Shown: positions 43,101-48,652 of the stretch, one piece after another
Position numbering within the stretch: the stretch's first letter is position 1
How the letters are laid out: each line of letters begins with the position of its first letter
DNA from: Dehalococcoidia bacterium
Lineage (GTDB): Bacteria > Chloroflexota > Dehalococcoidia > UBA2979
NCBI GenBank assembly: GCA_028279505.1
Contig: JANQNP010000128.1
Coordinates: 1-64,000 of the forward strand
DNA length: 64,000 nt
Direction of reading: 5' to 3'
Notes under the pieces: model-generated
What the model was told of the DNA's origin: nothing
Databases searched by the model: none
The model's input: the letters and a program-made list of their open reading frames with translations, nothing else
Position numbers and translations under genes: made by a program

Positions 43101-43741
43101 TCTTCGACTTCGTCCAGCGCACCGGCGTCAGCCGCGAGGCGACCCAGAACCTGATCCGCATCGGTGCCTTCGACGACTTCGGCCTCAACCGCCGCGAGCT
43201 AATGTGGCAGCTCGGCCTCTTCTGGGGCGAAATGAACCAGAGCAAGCTCAGCGTCAAAGAGGAGCGCCAGCTCCGCATGCCGCTCCCGACCGCCCAGGAC
43301 CAGGTCCAGCTCGCCGAGCTGACCGACTACCAGCGCATGACCGCCGACTACGAGCTCATGTCGCTCTCACCCGACCGCCACCCGATGCAGTTCCTGCGCC
43401 CCGCCCTCGGCGAGGGCGTCGCCTCCAGCCGCCACCTCCGCACCCTCCCCGGCGACGCGACGGTGGAGGTGGCCGGCCTCGTCGTCTGCCGCCAGCGCCC
43501 CATGACCGCCAAGGGCATCATCTTCCTGCTCCTCGAGGACGAATTCGGCCTGATGAACATCCTCGTCAGCCAGGAGCTCTCCGAGAAGTTCCGCGATCAC
43601 ATCCGCACGGAGCCCTTCATCCGCGCCACCGGCATCCTCGAACAGCGCGCCGGCGAGCAGCGCACCCTCGTGGCGACGCACCTCAAGCGACTCGTTCCAG
43701 CCGAGGTGTTCAAGACGCCGGAGGGGAAGTCCTGGGGTTAG
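40139..43741 (+). CDS. dnaE2: Error-prone DNA polymerase III alpha subunit
   Basis: C-family polymerase for SOS mutagenesis, 1200 aa. PHP domain near the start (YVELHAHSNYSLLEGAS), palm carboxylates in FPDIDLDFARD and KIDFLGLGMLS, SQHVGGMVIS, the tract FPKSHGAAFGLLAYQTTWLK and a C-terminal OB domain (VEVAGLVVCRQRPMTAKG). The domain layout and HVGGMV motif match DnaE2 rather than DnaE1. GTG 40139 has CGGAG seven bases upstream; a longer frame from 39938 crosses the hairpin gap and is unlikely. With ImuB it should form a translesion mutasome. The next region has lower G+C and looks unrelated. Confidence 0.95.
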   Translation: MNLWPGSRSNDHFCTDHGPKHPPRGRWEAYAAQRAEVDAQVEFDTPRSLAPRDPTDPVPIEVLDTVPYVELHAHSNYSLLEGASSIDELVWEAREQGHAALALTDHNGMFGAMEFARAAKEAGLRPITGLELTVLEPDPEEGRAWYERPSAEPRRGIRVQRASQHASLLAPLRRSHVTLLAETKQGYANLCRLSSIAFGLLEETDAAKEERRLDPCIPIEHLEAHSEGLILLTGCREGTVARLAGEGQLDRSEAALRRFVEWFGRDNVFVELQDNLVFGDRPRNRALVQVAERVGVGVVGTGNVHYHVRERHRLQDVMVAIRHRKSLDESHQERRPNAEFYLRSPEAQARRFEAYHPDAAANAVRIARRCAFDLTEDLGYRLPTPETESGRTPIEELAAICRERLYERYSGATVPHRKAAEERLEKELHLIEINNLAGFFLVYHQIFELATEVAEDIRGSEARRRANMPPGRGRGSSVSSIVCYLIGLSHIDPIKNNLTVDRFLNEGMRTFPDIDLDFARDIRAELIERVYQVWGKEHAALVAIFPTYRLKSAIRDIGKALGLPSAELERLAKKSNPHGGISDLPDELARLPEFADRLETQAWQDLLELSQQLAGFPRHLSQHVGGMVISSEPLIDYVPCQPAAWPNRYLCHWDKDSVDDAKMVKIDFLGLGMLSVVEETVDLIAEQGHRPLDLSRIAFDDTDVYDDICRGDTVGVFQIESRAQIAMLPRTQPRNLEDLTVQVSIVRPGPIVGGAVNPYVREREKQRRLGDRYSPPYVHECVDDVLGETLGVVLFQEQVVQVARKMGGFTAGQAEQFRRAMSRKRSLEAMQRYEQNFMDGAASQGVKKETAERMFQNLLGFAEFGFPKSHGAAFGLLAYQTTWLKRYHPAPFTCALFNNQPMGFYPPHVLTNDAKRHGVEVLRPDINISRARCSVEVTEDGRDAVRVGLGYVRSVGEAAAERIEYERDLASSDAGAGHPAGSGDFVSLFDFVQRTGVSREATQNLIRIGAFDDFGLNRRELMWQLGLFWGEMNQSKLSVKEERQLRMPLPTAQDQVQLAELTDYQRMTADYELMSLSPDRHPMQFLRPALGEGVASSRHLRTLPGDATVEVAGLVVCRQRPMTAKGIIFLLLEDEFGLMNILVSQELSEKFRDHIRTEPFIRATGILEQRAGEQRTLVATHLKRLVPAEVFKTPEGKSWG

Positions 43742-43845
43742 GGCGGGTACTGTTGCGAGAGCCTTACTCTAAGATTCACCTGTTCGATGCGACCGGGTGT
43801 TGCGCCGACCCACGATCAGTGCAACATTACGCTCGCCTCACGACT

Positions 43846-44094
43846 GTGTGGCGTGACACGTGTGGGGCGAGTGTGGCAGGCGAAGACCAGATAGAGAGTG
43901 CGAACACGATTCTCGGCAGCTCAACGTCGCTCGAGGCGATGTGTCGCGAGATCACCGAGGAGTTCAAGCCCCGCGATCACATTCGGTTGTTCGACGAGTT
44001 GCTAGCTATCGGCGATACAGCAAGAGAAGACGTGGAGATGGTCGTCGCCCTGAAGAGATTGATACGAACCCACGAATCGCGCGCTGGAAGTTAG
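43846..44094 (+). CDS. Small helical ORF, unknown function
   Basis: About 82 aa from GTG 43846, or fewer from the GTG at 43873. Predicted mostly helical and charged (EAMCREITEEFKPRDHIRLFDELLAIGDTAREDVEM). No family recognised. The frame continues upstream into the dnaE2 shadow frame, so its start is uncertain. It precedes the XRE gene by 104 bp in a stretch with composition unlike the dnaE2 region, which favours acquired DNA. It could be the partner of that regulator, but nothing in the sequence proves it is translated. Confidence 0.35.
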   Translation: MWRDTCGASVAGEDQIESANTILGSSTSLEAMCREITEEFKPRDHIRLFDELLAIGDTAREDVEMVVALKRLIRTHESRAGS

Positions 44095-44137
44095 CACATA
44101 ACGACGTATCGGTCAATAGTTCTGTACAAAGAATTTG

Positions 44138-44166
44138 TTGAAACGGCCACCGTCAAGCTGTACACT
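44138..44166 (+). promoter_or_regulatory. Sigma-70-type promoter for the XRE gene
   Basis: TTGAAA (44138-44143), 17-bp spacer, TACACT (44161-44166): five and four matches to consensus. Transcription would start near 44173, 26 bp before the ATG. Confidence 0.6.
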
Positions 44167-44198
44167 TCGGCCCGGCGGGAACAGCATGTGAGGCCTCG

Positions 44199-44510
44199 AT
44201 GCCAGTCAGCGACAGTTCGGTGGTGCAGTCCGACGTTGACGAGGAGGCCTCCCCGCCGACGCCTGCTTGCGCCGACGTCGCGAGGCAAATCGCCGGAACC
44301 GAGACCGAGTTGGTAGCCGAGCGGGTGAGCGAACTCATTAGTTCGCTCAGGAAGCATCGGCACTGGAGTCAGGAAAGACTGGCACGTGAACTCGACGTAT
44401 CAGTCAACAGTCTCGCTCGGTGGGAGCGTGGACGGATGAAGATCAGTCACCCCCGGATGCTGGTCTTAGCGCTTGGGATGCTCGACTCGATCGAGCATCA
44501 GCAACAGTAG
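44199..44510 (+). CDS. XRE-family helix-turn-helix protein
   Basis: A 103-aa DNA-binding protein. Residues 1-35 are acidic and probably disordered; residues 38-100 hold a Cro/C1-type HTH (SSLRKHRHWSQERLARELDVSVNSLARWERGRMKIS) with a short tail. ATG 44199 lies 33 bp after a good -10 box. It sits in a low-G+C stretch between dnaE2 and the small membrane-anchored protein gene, whose promoter holds a 12-bp inverted repeat that this regulator could bind. Family members control phage, TA or stress genes. Confidence 0.8.
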   Translation: MPVSDSSVVQSDVDEEASPPTPACADVARQIAGTETELVAERVSELISSLRKHRHWSQERLARELDVSVNSLARWERGRMKISHPRMLVLALGMLDSIEHQQQ

Positions 44511-44818
44511 GCACCAACTCACAGCCGTTCCCGTAGGGCCTTTCCTGGTTCGTCAGTGCAGCTCGGCAGTCGTTGACCTGGTGCGACAGCTGACACGGTC
44601 GCGGGTCAGGGTTCACGTCGCCCTCGGGTGAAGTTAGCTCGCGCTGAGGTCACCAATAGGACACGTTGCTGCGTCGCCGACATCTGTCACTCGAAGCGAT
44701 ACCTAGAGGCATTGGGCTGGCAAGCCACCGTTCGTCGCGTCGCGTCGCGTCGCGCGGTTGACACGGGACCGCCGTCTTGCTTGTATGCCACCACTGCGTA
44801 TAGACGGAGTGGTGGCAT
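44511..44818 (+). other. 308-bp gap upstream of the small membrane protein gene
   Basis: No supported gene; a frame from 44628 is short and lacks an SD. It contains a (GTCGC)4 microsatellite at about 44734-44753, a promoter at 44758-44786 and the inverted repeat at 44784-44819. Confidence 0.5.
44758..44786 (+). promoter_or_regulatory. Promoter candidate overlapping an inverted repeat
   Basis: Perfect TTGACA (44758-44763), 17-bp spacer, weak TTGTAT (44781-44786). The -10 box runs into the left arm of the 12-bp inverted repeat. Confidence 0.5.
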
Positions 44819-44819
44819 A
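44784..44819. promoter_or_regulatory. 12-bp perfect inverted repeat over the translation start
   Basis: TATGCCACCACT (44784-44795) and AGTGGTGGCATA (44808-44819), 12-bp spacer. The right arm covers the SD-like GGTGG and the A of the ATG. As DNA it overlaps -10 and start site; as RNA it would form a 12-bp hairpin hiding the ribosome site. Confidence 0.7.
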
Positions 44820-45277
44820 TGACTCAGCAGCACGAAACTCGCCAGCAACGCCGCCTGCAGGAGCGTACCTCGTCGTCGAACTCGAAGCGCCGATGGTCGA
44901 TGAAACGATGGCTGCTGGTCGTATCCACAGGGGCGACGGTCGTCATGGCACTAGTCGCCCTCTCCACTTGCTTCCAGCGTGACGGCACACGACTGATCCC
45001 GCTCGAGTTCCAGGTTGCCGAAGCTGCGGAGATCACGTACGTCGATCCTCCGGACTCCGGCCAGTTCGTGGGCCGCGAGGGGCGTCGCACGATCATCGTG
45101 CTTGTCCGTCCGGACTTCCGCGGCTCGATCTGTCTGGCGATCGTTTACCGGCGCGCGGACGCGACGCTCATGGTCACGCGGACGGCTGTCCACGTCTATG
45201 GCGCGGGGCGATACACGATCGTAAGCGAGGAACCGCTGAGCTTCGTACCCGACATCGGTGGCTGCCCGGCAAGCTAG
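44819..45277 (+). CDS. Small single-pass membrane-anchored protein, unknown
   Basis: 152 aa, not recognised. Residues 1-30 are hydrophilic and basic, 31-50 form one membrane segment (WLLVVSTGATVVMALVALSTC) with a lipobox-like ALSTC end, and the remainder is an extracytoplasmic beta-rich domain with two further Cys (GSICLAIV and the C-terminal DIGGC), which could form a disulfide. The ATG at 28 (MKRWLLVV) is an alternative start giving a standard signal-anchor. The strong upstream inverted repeat points to tight control. A convergent gene follows at 45381. Confidence 0.6.
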   Translation: MTQQHETRQQRRLQERTSSSNSKRRWSMKRWLLVVSTGATVVMALVALSTCFQRDGTRLIPLEFQVAEAAEITYVDPPDSGQFVGREGRRTIIVLVRPDFRGSICLAIVYRRADATLMVTRTAVHVYGAGRYTIVSEEPLSFVPDIGGCPAS

Positions 45278-45380
45278 TGGATGGTCGCGCGGGTCGGTCG
45301 CTAGCCCTTGCGTGAAACACAGGACCGAAGGATCTTCTCCTTCGGCGCGGCTCCCCGACGGCGCAGGAGCCCACGGGCGA

Positions 45381-46988
45381 TCACACCGCCAGCGCTACAC
45401 CGTCCTGCCCGGGATCAGCCCCGCCCTCGACGCCGCCGTCCGAGGTGAATCGCACCCCGTGCACGGCGGCGATGCCGTAGGAGAGCGGGCTGCGGATCAC
45501 CTCGTAGCCGTCGCCCTCGAGGGCGTCCGTTACGTATCGAGGAATGCGATTCATCACGTCGATCGCGTTCGAAGTGGCGGAGAAGCGGGGGACGGAGACC
45601 GCCTCCTGCATCGTCATGCCGTGGTCGAGGACGTTCAGGATCGCCTGGGTGACGCCCATCGCGATCTGGGTGCCGCCGGGAGCGCCGAGGGCGATCAACG
45701 GTTCGTCGTCCCGGAACACGATGGTCGGGCAGAGCGAGGAGAAGCGGCTCTTGCCGGGGGCGACCGAGCCGGCGCGGCCGGGGCGCGGGTCGAAGACGCC
45801 CATGCAGCCGTTGTACATGAACCCGAGGCCCGGCGTGATGACACCCGAAGGCATCCCGAGCGAGTGGGTCATCGTGACGATGTTGCCCTCGGCGTCGGCC
45901 ACGACGATGTGGGTGGTGTCCGGCGACTCGCTGGAGTAGCGAGTGACCTCGGCACGCTCGCCGCGCTCGATCGCGGCGGCCAGCTCCGCCGCGTAGGCCT
46001 TCGAGGTGAGGCGGTCCAGCGGAACGTCGACGAACGCGGGGTCGCCGACGTGCTCGTCCTTGTCGCCGGTGGCGCGCTTCATCGCCTCGGCGACGACGCG
46101 GATGTACTCCGGCGTGTTGTGCCCCATCGAGGTGAGGTCAAAGTGTTCGAGGACGTTCAGCATCTCGGCGACCTGCACGCCGCCGCCGGGCGGGTGGTTA
46201 GTGGCGACGCAGTGGCCCCGGTACTCGGTCCAGATCGGCTCGGTCCAGGTCGTGCGGTAGGCGGCGAGGTCGTCGCCGCTGAGCAGCCCGCCGTTGGCGC
46301 GCATGTCCGCGTCGATCTCCTCGGCGATGTCACCCTCGTAGAACGCGGCCGCGCCACCCTCCGCGACGCGGCGCAGCGTCGAGGCCATGTCCGGGTTCTC
46401 CAGGCGCTGCCCCTGGCGGCGCAGTGAGCCGTCCTGGTTGAAGTAGATCTGGCGGCCAGACTCGGTGAACGCGAGCCGCGCCTCGTTGTTGACGCGCCCG
46501 AGCTGATCGACCTGGCGCCACCAGTTGGCCGTGCTGGGGCGGATCGTAGCACCGGCCTCGGCGTGGGCGATCGCCGGTGCGACGACGTCCTTCCACGCAC
46601 AGTCACCAAAGCGGTCGACGGCTTCCCAGTAGGCCTTGAGGCTCCCCGGGGTCGTGATCGACTGGTAGCCCAGGTCGTTCACGTTCCCCGTGAGGACGAA
46701 GCCGAACCCGTCCCGCGTCTCGCCCTCCAGCAGCTCCTCCCACATCGAGGGCGTCGCCGCGAGCGGTGTCTTGCCATGGAAGTCGATGCAGACGTGCTCG
46801 CCGCGTGAGCGCATGTAGATTTGCGCGTTGCCAAAGCCGGCGATCCCGGTCATCTGCGGATCGACCACCCCCTGCACGAGCGCCGCCGCCATCGCCGCGT
46901 CGACGGCGTTGCCGCCGTTGCGCAGGACGACCACCGCGGCTTCGGCCGCTTCGGGCTGGGGCGCGACGGCCATGGCCGGGTACTTCAT
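45381..46988 (-). CDS. ggt: Gamma-glutamyltransferase
   Basis: Ntn-hydrolase that cleaves or transfers gamma-glutamyl groups; 535 aa precursor expected to self-process into two subunits. The nucleophile Thr is in SPDTTHIVVAD (about residue 356), followed by GNIVTMTHSLG, and the substrate-binding GVITPGLGFMYNG. The N-terminus (AEAAVVVLRNGGNAVDAAMAAALVQGVV) is typical. No signal peptide is evident from ATG 46988, so a cytoplasmic location is likely; 14 extra codons to 47030 do not create one. Homologs include acylases and poly-gamma-glutamate enzymes, so the precise substrate is open. It is divergent from the RDD gene. Confidence 0.92.
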   Translation of the reverse strand: MKYPAMAVAPQPEAAEAAVVVLRNGGNAVDAAMAAALVQGVVDPQMTGIAGFGNAQIYMRSRGEHVCIDFHGKTPLAATPSMWEELLEGETRDGFGFVLTGNVNDLGYQSITTPGSLKAYWEAVDRFGDCAWKDVVAPAIAHAEAGATIRPSTANWWRQVDQLGRVNNEARLAFTESGRQIYFNQDGSLRRQGQRLENPDMASTLRRVAEGGAAAFYEGDIAEEIDADMRANGGLLSGDDLAAYRTTWTEPIWTEYRGHCVATNHPPGGGVQVAEMLNVLEHFDLTSMGHNTPEYIRVVAEAMKRATGDKDEHVGDPAFVDVPLDRLTSKAYAAELAAAIERGERAEVTRYSSESPDTTHIVVADAEGNIVTMTHSLGMPSGVITPGLGFMYNGCMGVFDPRPGRAGSVAPGKSRFSSLCPTIVFRDDEPLIALGAPGGTQIAMGVTQAILNVLDHGMTMQEAVSVPRFSATSNAIDVMNRIPRYVTDALEGDGYEVIRSPLSYGIAAVHGVRFTSDGGVEGGADPGQDGVALAV

Positions 46989-47073
46989 GCCGGCAGCATA
47001 GGGCAACCAGCGGACCGGGCCGGCCCGCAAGTGCTAGGTTCGCGACAGCGAGTGTCGAGGACCGAGGAGCGCC

Positions 47074-47745
47074 ATGGCAGCCGCGACCGTCTACGTGTTC
47101 CCGATCGAGCAGGTCTATGAGCCTCATGAGTTGCAGACGGCGACGGCAGGGCGTCGGCTCGGTGCGTACGCACTCGACATCCTGATTCAGATCTTCACGC
47201 TCTACATCGGCTGGTTGATCTGGTTCATCTTCACGGCTCAGAAGGGACAGACGCCGGGGAAACAGCTCGTCCACATCTACATCATTCGCGAAGACGGGAC
47301 CCGAGCCGGTGGTGGCTACACGTGGGTCCGGGAGTTCCTCGTGAAGGGGCTGCTGTTCGGACTGATCGGAGCATTCACGGGCGGCATTGGCTCTCTGCTG
47401 GCCATGCTCTGGTTGTTGTGGGATCGAGATCGCCAGTGCCTCTGGGACAAGATCACGTCGACGCATGTTGGGTATTCGCCGGGCCGGTTTGTGCCTCAGA
47501 CGGCGCCTGAGCAGCACATCAGTGGGGACATCCGCACTCGTACCCCGGGGCAACAGGTCACGGTTCCGGTGACTGAAGCGATGCGTTCCACTGGTGCGAG
47601 CGCCGGTGGGACCGGTGCTGGTGCTGGCATGTCCTCCAGCGCGATCGCGGACCGCCTCCGCGAACTCCAGCAACTCCGCGAGGATGGCCTGATCACCGCC
47701 GAGGAGTACGAGGAGCGCCGCATCGAGGCCGTGAAGGACCTCTGA
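47074..47745 (+). CDS. RDD-family membrane protein with C-terminal SHOCT domain
   Basis: A 223-aa protein with two or three membrane segments in an RDD domain (about 25-140: AGRRLGAYALDILIQIFTLYIGWLIWFIF, then GLLFGLIGAFTGGIGSLLAMLWLLW, and the DRDRQCLWDKI end), a Gly/Ala/Thr linker, and a terminal SHOCT motif (IADRLRELQQLREDGLITAEEYEERR). RDD proteins are poorly characterised, some linked to ion transport; SHOCT is an oligomerisation module. ATG 47074 follows GAGGAGCG. Next gene starts 67 bp later on the same strand. Confidence 0.85.
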   Translation: MAAATVYVFPIEQVYEPHELQTATAGRRLGAYALDILIQIFTLYIGWLIWFIFTAQKGQTPGKQLVHIYIIREDGTRAGGGYTWVREFLVKGLLFGLIGAFTGGIGSLLAMLWLLWDRDRQCLWDKITSTHVGYSPGRFVPQTAPEQHISGDIRTRTPGQQVTVPVTEAMRSTGASAGGTGAGAGMSSSAIADRLRELQQLREDGLITAEEYEERRIEAVKDL

Positions 47746-47812
47746 CGCGCTGCTCTCGGCCGCCTTCGCTATCGTGACCACCCCTCGGGGACCGTCGACA
47801 CCGGAGCCCGCC

Positions 47813-48649
47813 ATGCCTGACACCGACGCCGCCATCTCGATGCCGCCCGTCCCGAGGACGACCGGTGTCCGTCTCGAGGGCAAACGAGCGATCGTGACCG
47901 GCGCAGGATCGCGCGCGGCGGGCATCGGCAACGGGCGCGCGGCGGCCACCCTGTTTGCGCTCGAGGGCGCGCGGGTGCTGCTCGTAGACAGGGAGCTCGA
48001 GGCGGCCGAGGAGACGCGCGCGCTGATCCTCGAAGAGCGCCCGGAGGCCGAGGTCGAGGTCTTCGAGGGCGACGTCACCGACGAGGAGTCCTGCGCCGCG
48101 ATGGTGCGCACCGCCGTCGACGGCTGGGGCGGCCTCGACATCCTGCAGAACAACGTCGGCGTGGGGCTGTCCGAGGGCTCGGTCGTCGACACCGACCTCG
48201 ATCAGTGGGACATGGTGCAGGAGGTCAACGTCCGCAGCATGGTGCTGACAGGGCGCCACGCCGTCCCCCCGATGGTCGGATCCGGCGGCGGCTCAATCAT
48301 CAACATCTCCTCGGTGGGCGCGCTCCGTCCGCGCGGCATGACGGCGTATTCCACCTCGAAGGGCGCGGTGATCGCGCTGTCGCAGGCGATGGCGGCCGAC
48401 CACGCACGCCAGGGCGTGCGGGTGAACTGCATCGCGCCAGGCCCGATGTACACGCCGATGGTGTACGCCGGCGGGATGGATGAGGAACGTCGCACCTCGC
48501 GCCGGGAGGCGTCGGCGCTCGGGATCGAGGGCACCGGCTGGGACATCGGCCTCGCGGCGGTGTTCCTCGCCTCGGACGAATCGCGCTACATCACGGGCTT
48601 GGTCTTGCCGGTCGAGGGCGGGATGCTGCTGCGCGGTCCGAGCCGCTAG
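47813..48649 (+). CDS. SDR family oxidoreductase
   Basis: FabG-like short-chain dehydrogenase, 278 aa from ATG 47813. Cofactor motif TGAGSRAAGIGNGRA, NNVG, catalytic Ser in INISSVG and YSTSK (Tyr and Lys); the glycine loop is three residues longer than usual. The C-terminus (ASDESRYITGLVLPVEGGML) is standard for the family. A longer frame to 47774 has no better SD. Its stop lies 3 bp from the stop of the convergent CoA-transferase gene. Probably acts on a hydroxyacyl-CoA or alcohol, given CoA-linked genes nearby, which is inference. Confidence 0.87.
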   Translation: MPDTDAAISMPPVPRTTGVRLEGKRAIVTGAGSRAAGIGNGRAAATLFALEGARVLLVDRELEAAEETRALILEERPEAEVEVFEGDVTDEESCAAMVRTAVDGWGGLDILQNNVGVGLSEGSVVDTDLDQWDMVQEVNVRSMVLTGRHAVPPMVGSGGGSIINISSVGALRPRGMTAYSTSKGAVIALSQAMAADHARQGVRVNCIAPGPMYTPMVYAGGMDEERRTSRREASALGIEGTGWDIGLAAVFLASDESRYITGLVLPVEGGMLLRGPSR

Positions 48650-48652
48650 CGG

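Noticed and set aside
44628..44822. 64-codon frame before the small membrane protein
   Set aside because: No SD, Arg-rich from the GTCGC microsatellite, and it runs through the promoter and inverted repeat.
45290..45372. tRNA-like stretch (CTTGCGTGAAACACAGG, then CCGAAGG/CCTTCGG arm)
   Set aside because: The T-loop does not read TTCGANT, no acceptor stem pairs with the 3' side, and no D-arm is found. At most a degraded tRNA or a hairpin between convergent genes.
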